Assembly (NCBI GenBank): GCA_028289325.1
Contig: JANQQN010000041.1
Span: forward strand, 1-35,361
Direction of reading: 5' to 3'
DNA length: 35,361 nucleotides
Source of the DNA: Myxococcota bacterium
Lineage (GTDB): Bacteria > Myxococcota > Kuafuiibacteriia > Kuafuiibacteriales > Kuafuiibacteriaceae
Made by a program: the position numbers and the translations under genes. This document shows positions 15,579 through 23,331 of this stretch, one piece after another; the stretch's first letter is position 1; each line of letters begins with the position of its first letter. Below the pieces are notes generated by a model. The model was not told where the DNA came from and did no database searches. It saw nothing but the letters and a program-made list of their open reading frames with translations.

Positions 15579-16232
15579 ATGACCTCCTCCATGATCCAGA
15601 CCCGACCCCTTCCGCGTCTCGAGGCGGCGACGCCCACCGAGACCGGCTGTTTCACCTTCGCCCTCGGCTGATTCTGGGGGCCCGACGCCCAGTTTGGGCG
15701 TCTCGATGGCGTCGTCCGGACGGAGGTCGGCTACGCCGGCGGCCGGACGAGCAATCCGACCTACCACGATCTCGCGGACCACGCGGAGGCCGTCGACGTG
15801 CGCTTCGACCCCGCCCTCATCACCTACGAGGACCTCCTGGAGCGGTTCTGGGCCAGCCACGATCCCACGGCGGGGATGCGAAGTACCCAGTACCGGTCGG
15901 CGCTGTTCGTGCACGATGAGCAAACCCGCACCCAAGCCGAGGCCAGCCGGGATCGGCTGGCGGACCGACTCGGCGCACCGGTGGCGACCGAGATCATCGC
16001 CGGCGTGCCGTTCTACCCGGCCGAGGGCTACCATCAGAAGTGGCGGCTGCGCCGGGACGGCGCGGTACTCGAGGACCTTCAGGCCTGTTTTCCCAATGAG
16101 GCGGCTCTACTGCGGTCCGCCGCCGCCGCGAAGCTCAATGGCTTCGTAGGCGGCGCGGACCGCGATGGATTGACCAAGTACCACGAACACCTCGGCCTCA
16201 GCCCCCGCGTGTTAGCGAAACTGTTGCGGTGA
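15579..16232 (+). CDS. msrA: Peptide methionine sulfoxide reductase MsrA, predicted selenoprotein (Sec at the catalytic site)
   Basis: Translating from the ATG at 15579 and reading TGA 15669-15671 as selenocysteine gives 217 residues. The centre is ALG-U-FWGPDAQFG, where ordinary MsrA has GCFWG; Sec31 replaces the catalytic cysteine. After the TGA the match is continuous: VVRTEVGYAGGRTSNPTYHD, DHAEAVDVRFDP, FWASHDP, QYRSALF, EIIAGVPFYPAEGYHQKW. All keep the family's substrate-pocket residues. The same frame is open on both sides of TGA and codon use shows no decay. A bacterial SECIS-type hairpin follows at 15684-15702. A second in-frame ATG at 15591 is an alternative start. MsrA reduces the S-epimer of oxidised methionine; Sec usually raises activity. 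A nonsense mutation is the alternative. Confidence 0.85.
15684..15702 (+). promoter_or_regulatory. bSECIS-like hairpin downstream of the msrA TGA
   Basis: GACGCCCA (15684-15691) pairs perfectly with TGGGCGTC (15695-15702), leaving the loop GUU. The loop begins 21 nt after the TGA, inside the window known for bacterial SECIS elements, and starts with the G-U that SelB-binding apical loops favour. It is within the coding sequence, as bacterial SECIS elements are. Confidence 0.7.
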
Positions 16233-16246
16233 ACGCCACCGCGGGG

Positions 16247-18001
16247 TCAGGGCGCCGTAGACGTCAATACCCAGATTCGCTCGGCCGTGCTTCCGTGAAT
16301 GGCCACGGGCCGGATGCCCCATCGTTCGAGGGCGTCCGGCCAGCCGTTCGCGCCGACGGTCACCGTTCGATAGCCGGGGACGTCATCCGCGCGCACTTGC
16401 CGAAAGTACCGAGTCGCTTCCTCATCGGCCTGGGCGCGAGCGCTGATCTTGGACTGTTCTACGCCGTGGATGTTCGGTCGTTGCTGAAATCGGCGGGTCC
16501 AAGGCTCGGGCACGATGAGCACGTCGGCGGCTCGGGCGCCGGGATTCGCGCCCGAGCCCCGTAGCTCATCGGCGCCGACGATCGGATCCCGCCGCCGGGG
16601 CGAGCTGCGATCGACGCGTTGGACCCGGTACGGTGACGTCGGGCCGACGTCCAGCTGCGGTAGGTACACGACTTTGCCGTAGACTTCGACCGTCGTGCCT
16701 TGCGGTCGGCTCGCTAGCCAGCGGGTGACCGCCCACCGCGAGTCGGTCAGCTGGGTGGCGATGAGGGCGGCAGGCGGCACCATGGCCCACGCGACGAGGC
16801 CGATCGCGGCGACCCGGCCCGCACGATGAGCGCCGGCCGCTCGGCTCAAAAGAACGCCCGCGTACACCGACAGCCACATTCCCAGCGGCAGGGCGAAACG
16901 GTGCTCGGTGCGTCCGACGACCAAGGTGAAGGCCGCGAGGCTGGACAGTCCGGCGACAAAAGGCGCGAGACGCCACCACCAAAGCGGGACTCCGTTGTCC
17001 GCATCGGGACGAAAGTTACCCGGCTCGGCGCCGCGGCCGGCCCCGATGACGTAGACGACGCCCGCCCACGCCACGATCACTACCGGCCACGGCCACCAAA
17101 ACGCTTCCTGAGCGAAGAAGAGATCGGCGAGGTTCGAGGTGAGGCCTTCGAACGTGCGGGGGTAGACGCGCCAGTCCTGCGCGTTGGGGCCGGTCAGTAA
17201 GCGAATGCGATACAGAAACCCGGTGGGATTGAACGCGGCCGCAGATAACACCGCGTACGCTGCGGCGCCGATACCGATCGCCCACCCCGTGCGGAGGGTC
17301 GTGGTCTTCGACCACGGCAGTAGGAGCAGGTAGATCGGACCGAGGAGGACGAACGTCGCGTAGGCTTGGTCTTTGGTGGCCACCGCGGCGGCCACGAACA
17401 GCGCGAAGTACCCGTAGTCTCGAGGGCGCTGGTGCTCGCCGATGGTCAGCAGGCGGTCGACGGCCACTACCGTCCACATGAGGTACGGGCCGTCGAGGTT
17501 GGACGTTCGCCCATAGTACGAGCAAGATACATTGACGGCGACGACCACCGCCGCCCACCGGCCGGCCGTGGCGCCGAACAGCCGTCGGGTGATTCGGGCC
17601 AAGGTTAGGACCGTCACCGTCGAAAAGAAGACCGCGATCGTGCGGATGATCAGCGCGCAAGCGGTCATCGGGGCCGGGGTGAGCAGTGCCGTGCGAATGG
17701 ACTCGAAGTCGAGGCCATTCGCGGACATCACCGTCGCGACGAGAACCGGCAAGCAGGCGAGGGCGACGATGAAGTTGTGTAGAAGCGGATACCGATGGCC
17801 GTTGCCTCCGCTCAGGTTGTTGGCGACCCCGGCCAGGAAGTCTCGGGGCGCGATGCCGTCGTTCTCCCATCCCCATGCGCCGGGCATGTCCCAGCCGATG
17901 ACCAGCAGTTGAACGACGGCGTACGCGAGCGCGATCCGCGCCGCGACCGGATCTTCGGCCACCAGGGCTCGCCATCCACGGCGGATCGTGGTCCGAATCA
18001 T
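16247..18001 (-). CDS. GT39/ArnT-like membrane glycosyltransferase
   Basis: 584 residues. About ten or more hydrophobic helices fill residues 20-420, followed by a soluble C-terminal domain of about 160 residues. The first periplasmic loop carries acidic residues (WENDGIAPRDF, 45-55), and a later SNLDGPYLMW matches the dolichol-phosphate/polyprenyl-phosphate mannosyltransferase superfamily (PMT, ArnT, RfaT-like). Such enzymes move a sugar from a lipid-phosphate donor to protein, lipid A or glycan on the outer face of the inner membrane. The substrate cannot be told. Its ATG overlaps the TGA of the YbjQ-like gene (ATGA), so it is the third gene of an operon. Its end lies 14 bp from the convergent msrA. 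Confidence 0.8.
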   Translation of the reverse strand: MIRTTIRRGWRALVAEDPVAARIALAYAVVQLLVIGWDMPGAWGWENDGIAPRDFLAGVANNLSGGNGHRYPLLHNFIVALACLPVLVATVMSANGLDFESIRTALLTPAPMTACALIIRTIAVFFSTVTVLTLARITRRLFGATAGRWAAVVVAVNVSCSYYGRTSNLDGPYLMWTVVAVDRLLTIGEHQRPRDYGYFALFVAAAVATKDQAYATFVLLGPIYLLLLPWSKTTTLRTGWAIGIGAAAYAVLSAAAFNPTGFLYRIRLLTGPNAQDWRVYPRTFEGLTSNLADLFFAQEAFWWPWPVVIVAWAGVVYVIGAGRGAEPGNFRPDADNGVPLWWWRLAPFVAGLSSLAAFTLVVGRTEHRFALPLGMWLSVYAGVLLSRAAGAHRAGRVAAIGLVAWAMVPPAALIATQLTDSRWAVTRWLASRPQGTTVEVYGKVVYLPQLDVGPTSPYRVQRVDRSSPRRRDPIVGADELRGSGANPGARAADVLIVPEPWTRRFQQRPNIHGVEQSKISARAQADEEATRYFRQVRADDVPGYRTVTVGANGWPDALERWGIRPVAIHGSTAERIWVLTSTAP

Positions 18002-18375
18002 GAGTCGACGAACCGAAAGCCGGTTCCGTACACGATGATCTCTGCGCCGCCGTCCACGATCTTGGGATGCGAGAACCGAACCCCGAGGGCGCCGTCGTAG
18101 CCCTTCGCCGCGAGCTCCTCCCGAAACCGGCGCAGTCCTCGCGCCAGCGTGGCTTCCAGCAGCCCTTCGTACCGACGCATCCGCCCCCCGAAGATGTTGA
18201 TGAGCAGCTCGTGGGCATCGCGGATGATGTTGGAGGCCTGGACCGAGGGGGTGGTCACCAGCTCGCCGAGCTCGATGGGGCGGTCGGGCGGCGGGGTCTC
18301 CAAGGAGATCAACACCACGCGATCCGCCTCGCTGGATGGACCGGCACCGGTCACCTGAAGCTCACTCTTCATCAC
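17998..18375 (-). CDS. YbjQ/UPF0145-like protein
   Basis: 125 residues. The pattern 'GelvTTpsvqasniiRDahelliNifGGrmrrYeglle', then 'GydGalGVRFshp' and a final IIVYGTGFRFV, follows the YbjQ/UPF0145 heavy-metal-binding-like family, which forms pentamers and ends in 'v-vyGTAv'. The biochemical role of the family is not established. Compared with YbjQ of about 107 residues this copy has a slightly longer N-terminus. It lies 4 bp after the large envelope protein gene and overlaps the glycosyltransferase by 4 nt, so all three are likely cotranscribed. Confidence 0.72.
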   Translation of the reverse strand: MMKSELQVTGAGPSSEADRVVLISLETPPPDRPIELGELVTTPSVQASNIIRDAHELLINIFGGRMRRYEGLLEATLARGLRRFREELAAKGYDGALGVRFSHPKIVDGGAEIIVYGTGFRFVDS

Positions 18376-18379
18376 GGGT

Positions 18380-20374
18380 TCAGCGGCGTCGACCGAGGCG
18401 ACCCACCCGACCGATGAGGCCGAGGAGCTGCCCGATCTGACGGAGGGCCCATATCGCGAGGAGCACCGGTATCGCGAGGATCAAGACCAAGCCCCACCCG
18501 TATCGATACACCAGCACCATCGGCGCCACCTCGCCGCCGTACACCGCCTTCGCGTGGTCGAGCAGGGCGTTCGGGTCCCAGGCCGACGACTGGCTCAGCA
18601 GGATCTCCAGCGCCCGCGCGGGCTGGTCACTCGCGGCGACCGCGTTGCCTGCGCGGTCGAGTCGAGAGATCAGTCCGGGCTTGTCGAGCACGGTCTTGAT
18701 CAGCTGGGCGCGCGCGTCGGGGGTCGCCGCGGGTCGGATGGCGTCGAACAGCCCCGATAGCTGCCGCCCGTCGAAGCGGGTGGCGAGGTCCAGCAGCTGG
18801 CGGTCGTCGAGCTCGAGGGCCTCGGCCCGCGACGGTTCGCCCATCTTGGCCAAGCGTTCGGCCGCTCGCGGGTCGTCGAGGCTCAGCAGGCGATCCAGGG
18901 CTCGCTGCGGCAGCTCGTCGGGCTTGAGGTGAAGGGGAAGCCGGGCCGCGAGGGCGGCGCCGATCTTGTCGTCGGTCCGGTCGTGCCACGCGACGAGATC
19001 GATCAACGACACCCCGAGCGGCGTCCATGTTTCGGAGAGGCGGACAACATCGGGCAGGTTCATCGCCCGGCCCAGCAGGCCGCGATCGAGCGCATCGAGC
19101 ACCGCCTCGTCCCCCCCGGGCGGGGTGGCCTTGAGGGCGGAGACCACGACACTCAACCGCTCGAACCTCTCCGGGGGCTGCTCCTGCAGGAAGCGGCGGA
19201 ATCGGGGCGCTCGCTCGGCCAGCTCCAATACGCCGCGGTGGCTGGAGCGAAACTTGCGCCAGCGGACGATCATCTGGCCCGCGATCGCGTCCGCTCGGTC
19301 ATCGAGCTGCTCGGGAGTGACCTTGGACAGCTCGTCGACCAGCGCTCGTTGAATCGTCTGCTTCGTCTGTGGGCTGGTCAGCTCGTCGCGGATGACCGGA
19401 AAGACCCCGTCGGCCCCCGCGACCAGCTCGTAGACCAGCAATGCGGCCCCCAGAACGACGCTCGCCCACGCCGCGAGCCGGGCGGCGATCGCCCCCGCAA
19501 GGCGTCGTACGACCGCGGCGACGATCCGACGCACAAGGCGTCGAAAGACGATGGTCAGCAGGCCGGTGATGACCCCGGCCAGGCTGAATGCCGCCGCCGT
19601 TCCCGCCGAGGTCACCGAGAACGAAGCCTTGAGCTCGGCCGCTCGGGCTTCGTCGCCGAAGGCCGCGCTCACGGTGGTCGCGTAGCGTTGGCCGAGAAAA
19701 GTTCGGACGCACTCGGCGGCGCGGGATTGGGCGGCGATGTCGGCGTCTTTGACCAGCGGCTCCATGCGGCGGCCGATCTCGTCCTGTAGCTCGGTCTGCA
19801 GCGCCTTGAACTCCTCCGAGTTGAACACCGCGTCGGCGGTCTTCTTCGCCATTTCTTCGGCGCGGCTCGGGATGTTGCCGTCGAGCAGGCGTTCCAAGTA
19901 CGCGCGGTCTTGGCGGAGGATCGCGATCTGCGCGTCGACGATGCGGGTGAACTTCGGGTCGAAGCGCACCGCTCGCCAGCTGTCTTCGACCAGAGCTCGA
20001 TAGTCCGCGGCGGCGAGCGCGGTGCGCATCGAACCGCGCGCGCCGTCGGCGAGCTGGGCCCGAAGGTCGGCTTCGGTGACCGCCGTCTCGCACTCGCCGA
20101 ACGACGGCGCCGCCGATGGAAGATCGGTCTTCGTCGCCCCGTCCGGCGTGGCGAGCGGGGAGGCCGGGGCGGACGACGAGGAGGGTTGGGCCATGGCGGC
20201 CGGGGGCGCGACCAGCCACGTCATGGCCGCGGCGGCGAGTCCCAACGTGGGCGCGAGCGTTGGCCGCCGTCGCCCGGCCGACTTCGGGCCCAGGCGCCGC
20301 TGCTTAACAGATCTGGGGGATCTGGGCGATCTTGAGGGCGGAGTGCGGGAATCGGATGCCGTTGTCGTCCTCAC
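18380..20374 (-). CDS. Large envelope protein of unknown function
   Basis: 664 residues from a GTG at 20374, supported by GAGGAGG (20383-20389) 8 nt upstream; the open frame runs further up but without a comparable ribosome site. The N-terminus is arginine-rich, then a hydrophobic signal (about 40-62, ending AMAQ). Residues 95-250 are a charged helical region likely to lie in the periplasm. Two membrane segments (about 257-277 and 301-319) are followed by a helical domain rich in Leu, Arg and Asp (320-620) and a final membrane helix (about 625-648) with a basic tail. I recognise no family. It heads an operon with a YbjQ-like protein and a glycosyltransferase, so an envelope-assembly role is possible. 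Confidence 0.8.
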   Translation of the reverse strand: MRTTTASDSRTPPSRSPRSPRSVKQRRLGPKSAGRRRPTLAPTLGLAAAAMTWLVAPPAAMAQPSSSSAPASPLATPDGATKTDLPSAAPSFGECETAVTEADLRAQLADGARGSMRTALAAADYRALVEDSWRAVRFDPKFTRIVDAQIAILRQDRAYLERLLDGNIPSRAEEMAKKTADAVFNSEEFKALQTELQDEIGRRMEPLVKDADIAAQSRAAECVRTFLGQRYATTVSAAFGDEARAAELKASFSVTSAGTAAAFSLAGVITGLLTIVFRRLVRRIVAAVVRRLAGAIAARLAAWASVVLGAALLVYELVAGADGVFPVIRDELTSPQTKQTIQRALVDELSKVTPEQLDDRADAIAGQMIVRWRKFRSSHRGVLELAERAPRFRRFLQEQPPERFERLSVVVSALKATPPGGDEAVLDALDRGLLGRAMNLPDVVRLSETWTPLGVSLIDLVAWHDRTDDKIGAALAARLPLHLKPDELPQRALDRLLSLDDPRAAERLAKMGEPSRAEALELDDRQLLDLATRFDGRQLSGLFDAIRPAATPDARAQLIKTVLDKPGLISRLDRAGNAVAASDQPARALEILLSQSSAWDPNALLDHAKAVYGGEVAPMVLVYRYGWGLVLILAIPVLLAIWALRQIGQLLGLIGRVGRLGRRR

Positions 20375-20382
20375 ACCCGTCG

Positions 20383-20389
20383 CCTCCTC
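20383..20389 (-). promoter_or_regulatory. Shine-Dalgarno that fixes the start of the large envelope gene
   Basis: On the minus strand GAGGAGG stands 8 nt before the GTG at 20374. It is the only strong site near the predicted signal peptide and excludes the longer open frame reaching 20608. Confidence 0.7.
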
Positions 20390-20588
20390 ATACTGAGTAA
20401 CAAAAAAACCAACGTTCCGACAGGTCCGGTGATCGATGCGGGCGACGGCGACCGTGAGGTCGACGTCTTTCGCGTCACTCGCGGCGGAAGGCGAGGGGTC
20501 CGGAGAGCCGACGGGACGCGGGTCGATGTGATGCTCGTCGAGCGCTTGCCTCTCGACGGCGTCCGGCTTCTTCGACATCCTCGGACCG

Positions 20589-21791
20589 TTGCTGGAATCC
20601 ATCGCCATTGCCTATCGCTCGCTTATCCGCAATCCGATCCGGACCGGATTGACGGTCCTGGGCCTCACCATCGGCGTCGCCGCGTTCATCGCGATGGTCA
20701 GCTTCGGCAATGGGGCGCGCGGGGCGGTGGTCAGTCAATTCGAGAGGCTGGGGGTCAACGTCATCTCCCTGCATCCTCGCGGGGCCCGGCCGGGCGGACT
20801 TCCGCCAACCCCGCTGGGCGATCGCGACCTGCGGGCCCTCGAAGCGGAGAGCGTCACCGTCGACTTCTTCGTACCGGTCATCACCCGTACCGTCCTTGCC
20901 ACCGCGCGCGGGCAGAGCTTCGCGGTCCCCCTGCGGGCCTCCGTGCCCCATTACCGCGATCTGAAGCCGACGGAGCTCCAGGTCGGCGGCTTCTTTGATG
21001 ACCACGACGTGGCCACCCGGGCCAAGGTCTGCGTCATCGGCGCAACGACCGCGACCCGGCTCTTCGGCGGCGCACGCGCGGTGGGAGAGGTCATCAGTCT
21101 GCAGGATCGGCTCCGATGTCGGGTGGTGGGGGTCTTCTTCCCCATCGGCCGGGCGACCAGCGGTCGCGACCTCGATGACTTCATTCTGCTGCCGTACACG
21201 ACCTACCGCACCTATCTCGCGACTCCGGAAACCCCGTTCAACGCCATCGACCTGCGGCCCCGACCCGACGCGTCCCGCGCGGCGGTGATCGCCGAGCTCA
21301 CCGACATCCTGCGCCGATCCCATCGGCTTCGTCCGGAGGACAACGACGACTTTCGATTTCGCAGCCCGGACGACGCAACGCAGGTTGCCGACAGCGTGGC
21401 GTCGATCCTGACCGGGCTCCTGGCTGCGATCGCCGCCGTGTCCCTGCTGGTGGGGGGGATCGGGATCATGAACATTCAGCTGGTGTCGGTGACCGAGCGA
21501 ACCCAAGAGATCGGCATCCGATCCGCGATCGGGGCCCGTCCGGGACAGATCCTGCAGCAGTTCCTGATCGAGGCGGTGGTGCTGGCGCTGCTGGGCACGG
21601 TCGCTGGCGCGGCCTTGGGGACGGCGGTGGCCCTCGTGGTAGCCCAGGCGCTGCGATGGCCGACCGAGATCCCGGTGTTGGCCATCGGCATCGCCATGGT
21701 CTTCGGCGCCGGGACGGGCATCCTGTTTGGGTATCTCCCGGCACGCCGGGCCGCTCTCCTTGACCCCGTCGACGCCCTGCGACGAGAGTGA
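20589..21791 (+). CDS. MacB/FtsX-type ABC transporter permease
   Basis: 400 residues from a TTG at 20589. The layout is that of a MacB-like permease: an N-terminal membrane helix in SLIRNPIRTGLTVLGLTIGV, a periplasmic MacB core domain (about 45-270), then three C-terminal helices with LLVGGIGIMNIQLVSVTERT, QEIGIRSAIGARPGQILQQF and the ending PARRAALLDPVDALRRE. These proteins do not form a pore but transmit ATPase movement to a periplasmic partner for efflux or lipoprotein release. Neither an ATP-binding subunit nor a membrane-fusion protein is next to it here. Divergent from the envelope operon, with 214 bp between. Confidence 0.9.
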   Translation: MLESIAIAYRSLIRNPIRTGLTVLGLTIGVAAFIAMVSFGNGARGAVVSQFERLGVNVISLHPRGARPGGLPPTPLGDRDLRALEAESVTVDFFVPVITRTVLATARGQSFAVPLRASVPHYRDLKPTELQVGGFFDDHDVATRAKVCVIGATTATRLFGGARAVGEVISLQDRLRCRVVGVFFPIGRATSGRDLDDFILLPYTTYRTYLATPETPFNAIDLRPRPDASRAAVIAELTDILRRSHRLRPEDNDDFRFRSPDDATQVADSVASILTGLLAAIAAVSLLVGGIGIMNIQLVSVTERTQEIGIRSAIGARPGQILQQFLIEAVVLALLGTVAGAALGTAVALVVAQALRWPTEIPVLAIGIAMVFGAGTGILFGYLPARRAALLDPVDALRRE

Positions 21792-21798
21792 CCGGCTC

Positions 21799-22803
21799 GT
21801 GGCCTTCCCGAACCCCGACCGCCGGGGCCCGCGCTTCTACCGGGCGGGCGGGGCCTTAGCGACCCGTCGTCGGCCGCCGGTCTTCAACGCGGGGCTCGTC
21901 GCTCTTCTCGCCGCGGGGATCGCCGCCAGCGGGGGCTGCTCGCCGCCAGCGGCGTGTCGCGAGGCGGGATCTGTGCCCCGGTCGGCGGGCTACGATACGA
22001 AACGTGACGGGGAGTCGCTCACGGCCTGGCAGGCCCGGGCCCGGACGGCGATGGTTCAGGCGCTGGATCTGGAAGCGGCCGGAGGTCAGCACGTGCCCGT
22101 CGCCGTCCGCGAGCCGGCCTCGCGGCCCGCGGTGGGCACCGCGGTTCTCCTGCACGGCCACGGGGATACCGCGCTCAGCATCATCGATGTCGCCGACCTT
22201 GGGGCCCATCTGTCCAGGCGCGGGTGGCGGGTGATCGCGCCCGCGCTGCGAGGGTTCGGGCAGTTTCCTCGAGGCAGCGATCGGCATCGTCCGTACGTCG
22301 CCACTTTGGCCGACGATGTTTATCTGCCGATGGTGCTCGCCGACCTGCAGAAGACGGTGGCGGTCGAGACGGCGCGCACCCCGGGGCCGACGGTGATCAT
22401 GGGCCACTCGCTCGGCGCGCACCTCGCGCTGCATCTCGCGGCCCTGGAGCCGGCCATCGACGCAGTGATCCTCCTCGGGCACTTCATTCGCAGCGCGTGC
22501 GTGAACTCGCCCGAGCACCACCGATGTCAACATCACCGGGCCCTCGCGCGAACCGTGGGCACCGAGGACCTCGCGCTGCTGGTTGCGCCCCGGCGGTTGG
22601 AGGTGGTGTGGGGGGCCGAGGATCGCTTCTATACCGACGCCGCGCGAGGGCTGATCGAGATGACCGCCCGGCGGTTTGCCGCCCACGGGGCAGGGGCTCA
22701 GTTCTCGTCGGTGATCCTGCCGGGGCGCGGTCACGTCGTGGACGGCGATACGGTGACCGCCTTCTTCGAGTCACTACGGCCGAAACCGTCGCTGGCTCCC
22801 TGA
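21799..22803 (+). CDS. Alpha/beta-hydrolase, predicted lipoprotein
   Basis: 334 residues from a GTG at 21799. The N-terminus has an arginine stretch, a hydrophobic core AGLVALLAAGIAASGGC and a candidate lipidation Cys47. The hydrolase core shows LLHGHGD (oxyanion strand, 117-123), the nucleophile elbow GHSLG with Ser204, an acid in VWGAEDRF (Asp275) and the final His312 in GRGHVVD, which makes a complete triad. A cap-like insert with Cys234 and Cys243 (RSACVNSPEHHRCQHH) is unusual and may form a disulfide. The substrate is unknown; esterase or peptidase are possible. It starts 7 bp after the permease stop, so it is probably in the same transcript. Confidence 0.85.
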   Translation: MAFPNPDRRGPRFYRAGGALATRRRPPVFNAGLVALLAAGIAASGGCSPPAACREAGSVPRSAGYDTKRDGESLTAWQARARTAMVQALDLEAAGGQHVPVAVREPASRPAVGTAVLLHGHGDTALSIIDVADLGAHLSRRGWRVIAPALRGFGQFPRGSDRHRPYVATLADDVYLPMVLADLQKTVAVETARTPGPTVIMGHSLGAHLALHLAALEPAIDAVILLGHFIRSACVNSPEHHRCQHHRALARTVGTEDLALLVAPRRLEVVWGAEDRFYTDAARGLIEMTARRFAAHGAGAQFSSVILPGRGHVVDGDTVTAFFESLRPKPSLAP

Positions 22804-22834
22804 GGGTTTGAGCGGTCGATCTGGTAGAGATGCT

Positions 22835-22852
22835 TACGATTAACGTATCGTA
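22835..22852. promoter_or_regulatory. Inverted repeat upstream of the RHH antitoxin
   Basis: TACGAT (22835-22840) and ATCGTA (22847-22852) are inverted 6-bp arms with a 6-bp spacer. The location, 24 bp before the antitoxin ATG at 22876 and in a local AT-rich patch, is typical of an autoregulatory toxin-antitoxin operator. The right arm runs into an earlier in-frame ATG (22852), which argues against that ATG as the start. Confidence 0.5.
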
Positions 22853-22875
22853 TGCGCGTTGCAGGTATTCAACAT

Positions 22876-23130
22876 ATGTCAAAGCATACATCAATCATGC
22901 TGGACGCGGTGACTCGAGAAGCCGCTCAGCAGCTCGCGACGACGTACGGGTGCACGATGTCGGACGCTATCCGCCGAGCGATCGTGCAGCAGCGGGATCG
23001 CACGGTCGGCGTGAGCGAAGCGCGCCGCAAGGCTCGCCGGGAAGCGCTTGAGAAGCTTATTGGTCTGACCGACGGAAATGATGCCGAGGCAGAGGTCGCA
23101 CGCATCAAAGCCGAGGATGCGTACGGGTGA
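22876..23130 (+). CDS. Ribbon-helix-helix antitoxin (VapB-like)
   Basis: 84 residues. SKHTSIMLDAVTREAAQQLA and the following GCTMSDAIRRAIVQQ form a strand-helix-helix of the CopG/RHH type. The charged C-terminal region (45-84) would wrap the toxin. The GTG of a PIN-domain gene overlaps its stop by 4 nt, the usual vapBC arrangement. An ATG at 22852 is in frame but lies in the operator, so the ATG at 22876 is preferred. Confidence 0.75.
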   Translation: MSKHTSIMLDAVTREAAQQLATTYGCTMSDAIRRAIVQQRDRTVGVSEARRKARREALEKLIGLTDGNDAEAEVARIKAEDAYG

Positions 23131-23318
23131 CCAGCTATCAAATCGACAGCGACGTTCTTTTCTATGCGACGTCGAGCGCTGGCCCTGAGCGAACGCGGCT
23201 GCTCATGCTCTCTGATTCGCCGGCAACTCTGCATATGAGCGCGGTGGCCTGGTACGAGTATTCGCGTGGGCCGCGGGTACCGGAGCAACTCGAGGCTATC
23301 TATGGCTGTTGCTTGTGA
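23127..23318 (+). pseudogene. Truncated PIN-domain toxin (VapC-like)
   Basis: Only 63 residues against about 130 for VapC. The N-terminal half is normal: YQIDSDVLFYATSS carries the first catalytic Asp, and HMSAVAWYEYSRGP the conserved Glu of the 'is-vt-aEl' helix. The frame stops after LEAIYGCCL, so the C-terminal acidic residues and last helices are missing. The convergent AraC gene begins its 3' end 14 bp later, which points to a deletion at this junction. RNase activity is unlikely, leaving the antitoxin orphaned. Confidence 0.65.
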
Positions 23319-23331
23319 CGAGCGCGCCTCA

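Noticed and set aside
16247..16250. Reading the msrA gene as a pseudogene because of the TGA
   Set aside because: The TGA is exactly at the catalytic position, the rest is undamaged, and a SECIS-like hairpin follows. Selenocysteine is the simpler reading, although not proven.
20475..21506. A 343-codon open frame on the minus strand opposite the MacB-like permease
   Set aside because: It is rich in Arg, Asp, Gly and His with no hydrophobic pattern or motif; the plus-strand permease is unambiguous, so this is a GC-driven shadow.
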